Shown piece by piece: positions 8,184-16,309 of a DNA stretch of 43,542 bases. The DNA is taken from positions 1 through 43,542 of IMG/VR virus record IMGVR_UViG_3300011013_002353, one strand, 5' to 3'. The stretch is from a virus. Under the pieces are notes generated by a model. The model was not told the DNA's origin. It saw nothing but the letters and a program-made list of their open reading frames with translations, and did no database searches. Position 1 is the first letter of the stretch. Each line of letters opens with the position of its first letter. Both the position numbers and the translations under genes were made by a program.

Positions 8184-8970
8184 CAATTATTATTTAGCTT
8201 ATATCGCAGATGTCTGCCATACGAATTTGTCGGATGAGCATAGAAAATATATGCGTTCTAGGGGTATCAGTGATAGAGTTATAGACGAATTCTCTATAGG
8301 GACTTTCCAATCTGATATAATTTTTGAGAATGTTCCTGTAGAGTTTCTCCAGTCTAAGAGAATCTTATTCCGTAATAAGGGTAAGCTGTGGTCTGAATTC
8401 AATGACAGAATTATTTTTCCAATTCGCCATTATAATGGCTCATATGTTGGAATCAGTGGTAGAATTTTAAATAGTGACGACGAAGAAAGGGCGAAATACT
8501 ATAATAGCAGTTACGCAAAAGCTTCGGTGCTTTATGGAATGGACAAAGCTAAGCGCCCTGCTCTTGTCAAAAATGCTATAATAATAGTTGAAGGTAACCT
8601 AGATGTTATGTCTGCTTTCCAAGCCGGTGTAGATAATGTAGTGGCTTTATGCGGAACAGCTATCTCCAAGAAACATCTAGGACTAATATTACCTTATTGT
8701 AGTAGAGTGGCACTATGTATGGATAACGATGAGGCAGGTCGTGCGGCTCGTGGCAGAGCTATTAAGATAATGGAGCCGTATACTTCAGGGGGTCTGTTAG
8801 ATGTTGGTATTATTAATCTTCCCGACGGTGTTAAAGATTTAAATGATGTATTAGTGAAGAATGGGGCTGCGTCACTAGAAAGTTTGTTATCTCAAGTAGA
8901 ATATACCAATAACAGGGTTGAAATCCACAGAGACTACTCTTGGGATGAGTGGGCGAGTGGAATCTGCTAA
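8152..8970 (+). CDS. Minimal DnaG-type primase (catalytic core only)
   Basis: About 272 residues matching the RNA-polymerase/TOPRIM core of bacterial DnaG. The N-terminal part has LSDEHRKYMRSRGIS...IDEFSIG, then NDRIIFPIR...VGISGRIL and KYYNSSYAKASVLYGM. The TOPRIM elements are IIIVEGNLDVMSA (E147) and CMDNDEAGRAA (D191, D193). It lacks the N-terminal CHC2 zinc domain and the C-terminal helicase-binding domain, so it is less than half the usual DnaG length. It would synthesise RNA primers for the phage replisome. The start is ambiguous among TTG 8149, ATG 8152 and GTG 8158; none has an ideal ribosome binding site. It overlaps the upstream gene by 32 nt. Confidence 0.85.
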   Translation: MEVKKILQLNDNYYLAYIADVCHTNLSDEHRKYMRSRGISDRVIDEFSIGTFQSDIIFENVPVEFLQSKRILFRNKGKLWSEFNDRIIFPIRHYNGSYVGISGRILNSDDEERAKYYNSSYAKASVLYGMDKAKRPALVKNAIIIVEGNLDVMSAFQAGVDNVVALCGTAISKKHLGLILPYCSRVALCMDNDEAGRAARGRAIKIMEPYTSGGLLDVGIINLPDGVKDLNDVLVKNGAASLESLLSQVEYTNNRVEIHRDYSWDEWASGIC

Positions 8971-8997
8971 TTAGCCCTGAGATAGGAGTAATCTCTT

Positions 8998-9555
8998 ATG
9001 TCAGAAGGCAAAAGCAAAAGGTACCAGTATAAATTCAGAGAGATAAGCGTAGACTCTCTAGATTCTTTCGGTCAGTCAGATGCCCTTAATAAACATGACC
9101 CGCCCAGTGAGTCTGTTGTAGAGTGTAAGGATAAAATTTTTCAGGCAGTATTAGAGATCGCCGATGAGCAGCTAACTGAACGGCAAAAGCAAATATTATA
9201 TTTAAGATTTGTCAGAGGTATGACTCAAGTAGAGATAGGTAAGGCGCTCGGTGTGTCTCAGGGTTGCGTATCTTTGCATATAAATGGTGTCCCAAACTAT
9301 GTATATAATAAAAAGCATGGTGGTATTCTTCCGAAACTAAAACGAATATGTGTAGAGGAGGCGACAATGGTTTCGGAGGGTATGGACAATGATGAGGTAC
9401 TTAAAAGACTCCTGAAAAATGTTAAGGGGCGTATCAAGAAAGCACATCCAGAATATACTGAGGCACAGGTAATTAGAAAGGCAGTCGACAGTATATCAAG
9501 AATGGGAAGTATTATGGAGCTTCTGGAGGCTCTTATGCAGAGTACAGAAGAATAG
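8998..9555 (+). CDS. Sigma-factor region 4-like DNA-binding protein
   Basis: 185 residues. Residues 59-96 (LTERQKQILYLRFVRGMTQVEIGKALGVSQGCVSLHI) form a sigma-70 region 4 type helix-turn-helix. No region 2 is evident, so this is either a partial sigma-like factor that redirects host RNA polymerase or a DNA-binding regulator. A terminase small subunit or a LuxR-like regulator cannot be excluded. The C-terminal half is helical and charged (KGRIKKAHPEYTEAQVIRKAVDS). The TAGGAG ribosome binding site is good. It is the last gene before the terminator at 9593. Confidence 0.72.
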   Translation: MSEGKSKRYQYKFREISVDSLDSFGQSDALNKHDPPSESVVECKDKIFQAVLEIADEQLTERQKQILYLRFVRGMTQVEIGKALGVSQGCVSLHINGVPNYVYNKKHGGILPKLKRICVEEATMVSEGMDNDEVLKRLLKNVKGRIKKAHPEYTEAQVIRKAVDSISRMGSIMELLEALMQSTEE

Positions 9556-9592
9556 TGCTTTGTTTTCTTATCATAAAATATATGATTAACTT

Positions 9593-9640
9593 ATAAATTC
9601 TTACAGCTTGTAAAAGTCTTAGTAGGCTGTAAGAATTTAT
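9593..9640 (+). terminator. Perfect 15-bp inverted repeat, terminator-like
   Basis: Arms 9593-9607 (ATAAATTCTTACAGC) and 9626-9640 are exact reverse complements around an 18-nt loop. A short T-containing tail follows (TTGTCTG). The element closes the replication module. Because the arms are AT-rich and the U tract is weak, it might be bidirectional, or a protein-binding or processing site. A smaller AT-rich hairpin (9570-9575 with 9581-9586) precedes it. Confidence 0.55.
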
Positions 9641-9704
9641 TTGTCTGTAGGCTTAAAATAAAAATAAAACACGCTTTCTCATTAATAAACTATTAATATT
9701 ATTT

Positions 9705-9717
9705 GCCTATATTAGGC
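9705..9717. promoter_or_regulatory. Short palindrome in the gap before region 2
   Basis: GCCTA-TAT-TAGGC is a perfect 5-bp-arm palindrome in the AT-rich 9641-9756 leader, about 40 nt before the next ATG. It could be an operator, or its TATATT centre could be a promoter -10 element. No convincing -35 is seen at the right distance. A new transcription unit would be expected to start somewhere in this leader. Confidence 0.25.
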
Positions 9718-9756
9718 GGCTTGCTGTGCCGTCACTATTTTTACTCGGAGGAATAA

Positions 9757-10248
9757 ATGACGCCCAATGATTTGAAGGAGCTAGAACACAAGTTGCATAA
9801 GACTGGAGACAGGGAGTTTGATGGTGTGGCAAAATTTGTAGTAGGGTCTAAATTACCCTATGATGAGTTTGCCAACTCGTTTGTTAAGGTAGCTTTCGAT
9901 CTCTGGCAGTTAAATCCCAATGTGGAGATTAGTGATGATTTTTGGAAATTGGACAAGGACAAGAGGTTTTTTGTTAAGGTATATGATGGAGAAGTAGTTC
10001 CGCATGACAGACGCTGGACTGTATTCCCAACGGAAAATAATGAAAAAATCTCAATTGCTTATAAGAATGATCCTCTAGTGACGCTTGATGTAAATGTTCT
10101 GGGGTTTGGGAAAGAGAATATAACAGCCGCACAGAAGAGTCTTCTGAAGCTTTTGAGTACTGCCGATGGTGCATCTTCCTTACTTGGGAGTGTAGATGAA
10201 AATATCAGGCGCAGTTTTCTTGGCAAATATCCAGAGCTTGAGGGTTAA
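9757..10248 (+). CDS. Unknown protein, probable virion-block gene
   Basis: 163 residues with no recognised family. The N-terminus is helical (DLKELEHKLHKTGDREFDG). The middle is beta-rich with aromatic residues (RFFVKVYDGEVVPHDRRWTVF) and a small helical C-terminal part follows. It carries FVKVA at residues 42-46, one of several hydrophobic-x-Lys-x-Ala motifs in this region. CGGAGGA ahead of the ATG is a strong ribosome binding site. It begins the long unknown block that leads to the terminase gene, and its stop is 3 nt before the next start. Confidence 0.6.
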   Translation: MTPNDLKELEHKLHKTGDREFDGVAKFVVGSKLPYDEFANSFVKVAFDLWQLNPNVEISDDFWKLDKDKRFFVKVYDGEVVPHDRRWTVFPTENNEKISIAYKNDPLVTLDVNVLGFGKENITAAQKSLLKLLSTADGASSLLGSVDENIRRSFLGKYPELEG

Positions 10249-10251
10249 ATC

Positions 10252-12489
10252 ATGAGTTGTAGACTTTTCTATTCTGCTAACCGAGAGAAGTTGAATTCTT
10301 TGAAGATTGCTGAAAGTGAAAACAGTGGATCTTCTCGTGGCTATGGATGGGGCCAGATGTTTTTGGGGTCTCTAAGGTTAGCAGCGGCGAACATTACTTT
10401 GCTTAAGCTTATTCAGAAGCTCACAAACAAGGTATTAAAAGACAATTTTGATGTTACTTCTCCAGAGGATATTGGTGAAAATGCTTCTACCACACCCTCT
10501 CCTAGTAATAGTAATGCTTCTACCACAAATAGTAATGCTTCTACCACACCCTCTCCTAGTAATAGTAATGCTTCTACCACAAATAGTAATGCTTCTACCA
10601 CACCCTCTCCTAGTACTAGTAATGCTTCTACTCAGCTTGCTTCTACTATGAGGCTTATGCGCGTTGCTGAGGGCCAGCCGGAGCAGCCTGCGATAGGTGT
10701 TCATGAGGCTAGAGCGGTGTTGATAGATCTAGTTAAGCAATTGCTTGGTTATTCTAAGAGTACCTCGGCGCTAGTTGATAAGACGATGAGCTATACTTCG
10801 GTAAATGGTGACCAAGTTATAAGGTCATTGTTTAGGTGGCTATCAGGTGAAGCACATAATATGGAGTACATATTATCTAGACTTGGTGGTTTGAGTAATG
10901 ACGTATACGGGATTCTAACTGATGCCTCGAAAACTGACGGTGATGTCGTAAAAGATTATAAAAAGCCAATTATCAAGGCTTTATATCAAGCACTAGGATC
11001 AGACAGTGTTCCGAAGCCCACGTCAGCAGCTAGATTATTACTTGATATCAATGAGAAGGGTGGAGAACCATTCCTAGAGAGTTATGCTAGAGACATAATT
11101 ATACTAATTCGAGATGCCCTGAGAGCGGGGCAAAGGGTACATAATAATGGTATGGCTCGCGCGGCGTCATTTAATAGCGTGTCGTGGAAGTTTAAGTCTG
11201 GTGCGCTGGAACAAAAATATATTTATCTCAATAAAGTAGTAAGAGATTTGATTAAGGGAGAAAACGTATTGTCTAGGTATAGGCGAATGGCTAAGGCTGT
11301 TGAGGAGTTTAATAAATTAGCTGAAGACTTAAAGCAGTCTGGTCAGGCGGATAAGATTACATATTTTGACTTGATTAATGGTATAGCTAAATTACTAAAT
11401 CTTCGTAGATTCTCAGAGCGCAAAGAAGAGCTTCTTAGTAGGATACCTAATGAGCTATCTTTGGAGATAGAAGATGCTTTACAAGACCTTGGTATTACTG
11501 GCGGGATAAAGTCTCTTGATATTAAGAGTGCGGATAAAATGCGGGATATTCTTATGCGTATCAAAGAGAATTCACGAGAGTTATTCTATTTCTTGCGTGA
11601 GTTTAAAGATGATAATTCTAATTTGGTTGAAAACATTAATAGAACTAGTAAGAAAGTTAATGACGCTATAAGTGCGGGAAAGGAATCTGATCAGGTTAAG
11701 AAATCTTTAGTGGCATTGCAGACTTACCTTAAATATGGATTAAAAGAAGTTGTGGAGCTTAAACAAGCCGTTTCTAATTTTGAGAGTGATGTAGACGATC
11801 ATTTTCTTCAGAGATTTAAAGATGTGTTTAATAAATTGGGTTCCGAGCTCTCTACAATAGAGACTAAGACACCCAAAATGCTGTCTAATATTGAACAGAA
11901 GTTAGCACAATACACGAAGGCGAACCTACACGGTCTGAATTTATTTTATAAGATAGCGGATGATAGTGGTAATCAAGGGGCACCTGGTGTGGGTGGGGCC
12001 GGTGCTAATGCCGCTAAACCGTCAGAAAATCCTGCTAAACCGGCGTCTGGTCCTGTGTCAGAAGGGGTTATGATTGAAGATGAAGACATTAGGATGCTAA
12101 CCGATGCTTGGACTAATACTATTAAGTATGTAAATAAAATTATAAATGGACTTAGTGTGTTATTTAAAAAAATCGGTGATCCAAATAAAAAAGGTGGTAT
12201 AACTAAATTTTTTAGTTCATTCGTGGATGAAGAGTCGGCTACAGAGCCAACGTCTATGCCGGTAGTTAATGTTAGTTTTAAAAATGACAAAGATATAGCA
12301 CCTATTTTGAACGAGATTAAATCCTGGTTTAATAAGAATGAACCTCTAATTGTTGCGTCTATGAAAAAAATTATGCCTGGCACCGGGCGTATGAATCATC
12401 ATACTAAGGAGGATATGAACACAATTATTGAATCTGCAAATCAGTTCAAGAATAAGGCGATAGCGTCAATTGACAGATTATTATCATAG
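10252..12489 (+). CDS. Large unknown helical protein with Ser/Thr repeat linker
   Basis: 745 residues. A short N-terminal helical region (about 1-70, with LKIA at 17-20 and a small hydrophobic patch GWGQMFLGSLRLAAANI) is followed by a tandem-repeat linker at about 77-128 rich in Asn, Ser, Thr and Pro. A long mostly helical body follows, with an Ala/Gly/Pro-rich second linker near 575-600 (GAPGVGGAGANAAKPSENPAKPA) and a final helical domain. No enzymatic motif is seen. Two domains joined by flexible linkers suggest a structural or ejected virion protein; that is inference from context. Confidence 0.6.
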   Translation: MSCRLFYSANREKLNSLKIAESENSGSSRGYGWGQMFLGSLRLAAANITLLKLIQKLTNKVLKDNFDVTSPEDIGENASTTPSPSNSNASTTNSNASTTPSPSNSNASTTNSNASTTPSPSTSNASTQLASTMRLMRVAEGQPEQPAIGVHEARAVLIDLVKQLLGYSKSTSALVDKTMSYTSVNGDQVIRSLFRWLSGEAHNMEYILSRLGGLSNDVYGILTDASKTDGDVVKDYKKPIIKALYQALGSDSVPKPTSAARLLLDINEKGGEPFLESYARDIIILIRDALRAGQRVHNNGMARAASFNSVSWKFKSGALEQKYIYLNKVVRDLIKGENVLSRYRRMAKAVEEFNKLAEDLKQSGQADKITYFDLINGIAKLLNLRRFSERKEELLSRIPNELSLEIEDALQDLGITGGIKSLDIKSADKMRDILMRIKENSRELFYFLREFKDDNSNLVENINRTSKKVNDAISAGKESDQVKKSLVALQTYLKYGLKEVVELKQAVSNFESDVDDHFLQRFKDVFNKLGSELSTIETKTPKMLSNIEQKLAQYTKANLHGLNLFYKIADDSGNQGAPGVGGAGANAAKPSENPAKPASGPVSEGVMIEDEDIRMLTDAWTNTIKYVNKIINGLSVLFKKIGDPNKKGGITKFFSSFVDEESATEPTSMPVVNVSFKNDKDIAPILNEIKSWFNKNEPLIVASMKKIMPGTGRMNHHTKEDMNTIIESANQFKNKAIASIDRLLS
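10480..10635 (+). repeat. 54-bp coding tandem repeat (2.6 copies)
   Basis: A 33-bp unit (NASTTPSPSNS) alternates with a 21-bp unit (NASTTNS) in the order A-B-A-B-A', at 10480, 10513, 10534, 10567 and 10588, then runs into a degenerate NASTQ. The copies are nearly identical at DNA level, with one substitution in the last (AAT to ACT). Near identity implies recent expansion by slippage or recombination. Copy number is likely to vary between isolates. Confidence 0.9.
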
Positions 12490-12532
12490 GTATATGGGAA
12501 TGTAAAACAAGAATTATGTTAAAGAATATAAA

Positions 12533-12555
12533 AGCCAGACATGTTATGTCTGGCT
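12533..12555 (+). terminator. Perfect 10-bp hairpin after the 745-residue gene
   Basis: AGCCAGACAT (12533-12542) pairs exactly with 12546-12555 around a GTT loop. It lies 44 nt after the stop of the preceding gene. The downstream sequence (ATAGTAAATTCGTTTT) has T residues only after 10 nt, so intrinsic termination would be weak. It could instead be an mRNA processing or stability element. Confidence 0.5.
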
Positions 12556-12581
12556 ATAGTAAATTCGTTTTATGGAGATAG

Positions 12582-12600
12582 TCAACAACGATTTTGTTGA
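12582..12600 (+). promoter_or_regulatory. Leader hairpin before the 388-residue gene
   Basis: TCAACAA (12582-12588) pairs with TTGTTGA (12594-12600) around CGATT, ending about 15 nt before the GAGGGAGG ribosome binding site. It may stabilise the mRNA 5' end or tune translation of the next gene. An overlapping alternative pairs GTCAA with TTGAC further downstream. Confidence 0.3.
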
Positions 12601-12629
12601 TTTTAATTGACTCCTAGAGGGAGGACTTA

Positions 12630-13796
12630 ATGGCACAAAATAAGATTATTAATTTGGCGGAGAATTTAGTAGCAGCTTACAAAGAAATTCCGTATAGTGT
12701 GTTGTCTGGGTTTGTGAAGGAAGCAGCAGGTAAGTTCCCTTATGACCGCGTATTACAACATATGGATGCAATTATAGAAAAAAGAGCAGATAAACACCCT
12801 TATGGTTCGGTGTATGTAAAAGATCTGGATGCACTTATTTCTGAATTATCTTCATTTGGTAATACAGAACGAGCGAGAGAATTATTTGCGTCCTATCTAG
12901 GAAAACTTTCTCCTGAGGATGGTCAGACAAAAGTTTCAAGAGATGTGTTTACAGAGGACTCCAGAAGTCTTTCTGAGGTTAAAGCTAGTGAGAAACAAAA
13001 AGAGCTTATTTCAGCAGGTCAGAGACCGGATAAAATAGGCGAAATCCCTATAGATAAAATTATGCCTGATTATAAAATATCCAAGGCCCATGATAAGCAG
13101 ACTATAGGCTTGGGTGCGAATGTTGTCAATCGTACAGTCACTGCTGTTTTTGGGGTATCGCCAGTGTCTGTGAAGTTTGCAGAAGACCTAGACGAAAATG
13201 GTGTAATGTATGACGTTGTTATGGTTACAAAGCATGGTCGTGCTGAGATTAAGGTGCCGGTTGTGGTTGGTAGCTTTGGTTTTCATTCACCCGATAACTT
13301 TTTAGCAGATATTGACGGCAAACAGGTTAAGTATGAATTAGAACCAAGGGCGGCGATTGACTTTCTAAATAGTATAGAGAGTGAAAAACCAGTGTCTTAT
13401 GACCCAAATTTTGTTAATGCGTCGTATAGTGAGTTACACGCAGCATTGCTTAAGAGAGCATCTGACAAAGACTATAGAGGGGCTGAAGAGGCTATCCAGC
13501 TTATCCAAAAGAAGTATCCTGGTATGGCAAAGGCGGCGTTAGAAGATTATCAGGGTGTGCTTATGTTGTTTGCTAAGGCTGAAAATAAACAATTGTGTAT
13601 GGGGTGTTCTTTCTTTTCTCCAGCATCAGAAAAAAGTGTTAGTATTCATGATTATTGTAATAAACTTGGCCATCCTGTTAATGAGATTATCAAGCATTCT
13701 GATTGTAATAAATGTACACTTGCTAGCCGTGAAGCTAAAAAAACAATAGCTGGATTTGTAGGGAAAATAAGATCTCATAATATTAAAATTGTATAA
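12630..13796 (+). CDS. Unknown protein with C-terminal Cys cluster
   Basis: 388 residues with no recognised family. The N-terminal 100 residues are helical (FVKEA at 28-32). A beta-rich middle follows (VNRTVTAVFGVSPVSVKF, GVMYDVVMVTKHGRAEIKVPVVVG). The C-terminal region has a CMGC, a DYC, and a DCNKC within about 45 residues, plus His, suggesting a metal (zinc or Fe-S) site. The GAGGGAGG ribosome binding site is strong. Position suggests a virion or morphogenesis role; nothing in the sequence proves it. Confidence 0.6.
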   Translation: MAQNKIINLAENLVAAYKEIPYSVLSGFVKEAAGKFPYDRVLQHMDAIIEKRADKHPYGSVYVKDLDALISELSSFGNTERARELFASYLGKLSPEDGQTKVSRDVFTEDSRSLSEVKASEKQKELISAGQRPDKIGEIPIDKIMPDYKISKAHDKQTIGLGANVVNRTVTAVFGVSPVSVKFAEDLDENGVMYDVVMVTKHGRAEIKVPVVVGSFGFHSPDNFLADIDGKQVKYELEPRAAIDFLNSIESEKPVSYDPNFVNASYSELHAALLKRASDKDYRGAEEAIQLIQKKYPGMAKAALEDYQGVLMLFAKAENKQLCMGCSFFSPASEKSVSIHDYCNKLGHPVNEIIKHSDCNKCTLASREAKKTIAGFVGKIRSHNIKIV

Positions 13797-13829
13797 TAGG
13801 CTTGCCAGAACAACAATAGGAGATAAGGG

Positions 13830-14144
13830 TTGTCGATAAATGATACTGCAATGTTAAAAATAATTATAGCGTCGGATGGTAGTATTCTTGTCCATGATAT
13901 GTTATTTGCCCCAACCATGGAACGGAGCAGGTATTGCCCAGATATGTCTGGAGTGCAAATGCAATATATTGGTAATGGAGAATATATGAACCCTATTACT
14001 GGAGAGGTTTATGATTTTTCTAGGGGTGTTCGTGTTAATGGTAAACTTTGGGGAGGGGGGAGCATTAATGAGCAAACTAATTCTGACTCTCCATTCTTAA
14101 ATGTTGTACCTAGGAATCCTATAATGTTTAAAAAAGAGATATAA
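13830..14144 (+). CDS. Small unknown protein
   Basis: 104 residues, beta-rich, with no recognised family. Features are a Gly/Tyr-rich centre (QYIGNGEYMNPITGEVYDFSRG) and VNGKLWGGGS. The start is TTG, chosen because AGGAG at 13818-13822 lies 7 nt upstream; the next in-frame ATG would remove the first seven residues. It lies between two unknown genes in the same orientation. Confidence 0.55.
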   Translation: MSINDTAMLKIIIASDGSILVHDMLFAPTMERSRYCPDMSGVQMQYIGNGEYMNPITGEVYDFSRGVRVNGKLWGGGSINEQTNSDSPFLNVVPRNPIMFKKEI

Positions 14145-14169
14145 CAAATAGGAACCAGGAGGTAGTACG

Positions 14170-14955
14170 GTGAGAGGGGCATCAATTGCTAGACACCCAG
14201 ATGTGGATTATATAATTTCCTTGGTAAGGAAGGGTCATGGGTGTCGTTCTATAGCTGATATTATTAATAAGAAATACGAGGGGCGACCTCGTTATCGAGT
14301 TACTTGGCTAACAGTAAATGATTTTATTAGAAATTTTATGGACCTTACTAAAGAAGATAGGAGAGAGCTTAGGGCCCTGGCCAAAGAAAAACGCAAAGGC
14401 GCATTGAGTGAGAAGCAACTTGCTTTAAAATCCAAGATACAAAGAAAAAATAGTATTTTGGATATGAAAGAGGGGCTAGCTGAGCGGCGAGTAGATATTC
14501 AGGAGGAGCTTGAGAGTTTGATGTCGAGGGCTGTTGCAGAGATTGACCAGATCGATGAAAGGGTAAAGGGTATGAGGTCTGATAGAGATTTCGTTTTAGG
14601 TAAGAGCGCATTGATTTCTGCAATAGAACAAGTTAGAAAGATAATAATGGACATTAAAACTGAACAGGATGACAGTATTAGACGAGAGACGAACGCTAAT
14701 GAAAGGAGCGGCGGAGATGTTGTTATTCAGTTTGGGCATGTGGACGCCTATGTAAAAGCTATGAAACAGTCAATTGTTGATACCTTTAGAGAGCTTGGAT
14801 TTTTACAAGAGTTGCCAGTGTTTTTAGAGCATCTTTCAAAGCGTTTGAATAAAATAAATTCGCTTGAGATAAGTGACGCCACCGGTGTATCAGTGAATCT
14901 TGTAAGGGACGAAAACGGTCTTAAGGCTATTGCTGGGAGTGATCATAATGGATAA
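14170..14955 (+). CDS. HTH/coiled-coil protein, possible terminase small subunit
   Basis: 261 residues. The first 55 resemble a helix-turn-helix (VDYIISLVRKGHGCRSIADIINKKYEG...VTWLTVNDFIRNFM). A long charged helical region follows, with coiled-coil character (AEIDQIDERVKGMRSDRDF...IEQVRKIIMDIKTEQDDSI). HTH plus oligomerising helices is the layout of many small terminase subunits. The large terminase gene is 20 kb downstream, however, and no family-specific motif is seen, so this is only a candidate. The GTG start has AGGAGGT 6 nt upstream. It overlaps the next start by 8 nt. Confidence 0.6.
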   Translation: MRGASIARHPDVDYIISLVRKGHGCRSIADIINKKYEGRPRYRVTWLTVNDFIRNFMDLTKEDRRELRALAKEKRKGALSEKQLALKSKIQRKNSILDMKEGLAERRVDIQEELESLMSRAVAEIDQIDERVKGMRSDRDFVLGKSALISAIEQVRKIIMDIKTEQDDSIRRETNANERSGGDVVIQFGHVDAYVKAMKQSIVDTFRELGFLQELPVFLEHLSKRLNKINSLEISDATGVSVNLVRDENGLKAIAGSDHNG

Positions 14956-15820
14956 AAATGGGTATCCTCAGCCTTCGAACGAGGCGATAATGTTTAACAA
15001 TTTAGAAAGAGCGGATTTAGAGAAATGGGCAAATGCTCATAGAGATATATGGCGTTTGTCGAAGATTGCCGGTATTTCGCTTAGTGATGCTAAGAATATA
15101 GTTATTAGAGGTTGGAGTATTGACGAAAAAGATAGGTTCGAAAGATGGGTGAGATTTTATGAATCTGAGGACGATAAGAAATATAAACCTGCGTTAGCAT
15201 ATATAGATTGTGATTTGACTCTTATTAAGACTGCCGCTTTGAAGTTATCGAAAGGCCTTGGCGGAGAACGTGGCAAGAGATTTACTAAGAGAATAAGTAA
15301 GGCAAGAAATGCTCGAAGCGTGGTTGATTATATAAAGGCTATGTCTGTAAACCCAGAGATTATTAAACAGGCGAGTCAGGAGAAAGAACGAGCGGCTAGG
15401 GTATTTGAAATTGTTAGGTCTATACAGACAAGTTTGTCGAAGAAGAAGGTTGTTCGAAATCTGGCTAGAGTATTAGCTATGGACAAAGATGGCATCTATC
15501 CAGAAATATCTCAGGCTTTGGCAAAATTAATAGATTCTTATAATTATGCTACAACTAGAGTACAGGATGTTATGGGTCGTTTGGGATTACAGTTAAGTAT
15601 AGGGGAAGAAGAGCCAGAGGAAGATAAGCTCTCTGAGCCTATTGAGGCTCCAGAGGTAGTAAAAAATCAGCCAGGGTCAACGCCATTGGAGAAGACAAAG
15701 AACCCGTTTAACCCTGTTAAACAAGAGAGGACAACGGCCCCAGTTTCTCCAAAAACTGAGAATACAACGGAGAGACAATTGGCGGCTCCTATTCCAAGGG
15801 TTGAGAATAGGGGCTTGTAG
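14948..15820 (+). CDS. Unknown protein with Pro-rich tail
   Basis: About 290 residues with no recognised family. The first 220 residues are mainly helical and basic (RISKARNARSVVDYIKAM, SKKKVVRNLARVLAM), and include LSKIA and LIKTA motifs. The final 70 residues are Pro/Glu/Thr-rich and likely disordered. Starts at TTG 14930 and GTG 14939 are also open, but ATG 14948 is best placed relative to the GGGAG at 14935-14939. The next gene begins immediately after the stop, indicating coupling. Confidence 0.58.
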   Translation: MDKNGYPQPSNEAIMFNNLERADLEKWANAHRDIWRLSKIAGISLSDAKNIVIRGWSIDEKDRFERWVRFYESEDDKKYKPALAYIDCDLTLIKTAALKLSKGLGGERGKRFTKRISKARNARSVVDYIKAMSVNPEIIKQASQEKERAARVFEIVRSIQTSLSKKKVVRNLARVLAMDKDGIYPEISQALAKLIDSYNYATTRVQDVMGRLGLQLSIGEEEPEEDKLSEPIEAPEVVKNQPGSTPLEKTKNPFNPVKQERTTAPVSPKTENTTERQLAAPIPRVENRGL

Positions 15821-16309
15821 ATGTCGTATGATGAGCTTTCGATGGGATTAAAGCCTCCATTCTGGAGCGTTATGACTCCAGCGACCACTTATGTCAGACC
15901 TGAATCAGAGAACCCAACAGACCAACTAGTATTTCTTCCAGAGGATGGAGATACAAAGCAAGCGGACCCGGAGAGCTGGAAAACTGATAAGGATTTTGAG
16001 AAAAGTATTAAAGTAAATAAGAAACTTGGATTAAGTCTTCCAAGGCTGGGCTTGAAAATATTTGTGGTTAGTTTTCCTAATTTAGGAGATGAGATTTTAA
16101 ACTATGTTGATAATAAAAGGGTGCCGCTTGGAGAGATATGGGTTTCAAACTTAGAGCGTAACAAGGCAAAGTTATTAAAAACTATACTTTATTGTTTTTT
16201 AGTAGTCAAAAACAATTACACTAGGGACGATGCAAAAAGAACGGCGGACTCTATTTACAAAGCACTATCTATTATAGAGGGAGACCAAAATAATGACAAA
16301 GTTAGATGA
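15821..16309 (+). CDS. Unknown protein, virion-block
   Basis: 162 residues with no recognised family. The N-terminal third is Pro-rich and extended (MGLKPPFWSVMTPATTYVRP). A mixed alpha/beta segment follows (LPRLGLKIFVVSFPNLGDEILNYVD), then a C-terminal helical part (RNKAKLLKTILYCFLVVKNNYTRDDAKRTADSIYKAL). The ATG abuts the upstream stop, and the next gene starts 17 nt before this one ends. Confidence 0.55.
   Translation: MSYDELSMGLKPPFWSVMTPATTYVRPESENPTDQLVFLPEDGDTKQADPESWKTDKDFEKSIKVNKKLGLSLPRLGLKIFVVSFPNLGDEILNYVDNKRVPLGEIWVSNLERNKAKLLKTILYCFLVVKNNYTRDDAKRTADSIYKALSIIEGDQNNDKVR

Noticed and set aside
10413-10704. Open frames on both strands across the 54-bp repeat
   Set aside because: They result from the repeat having no stops in several frames; only the long plus-strand frame has a ribosome binding site and context.
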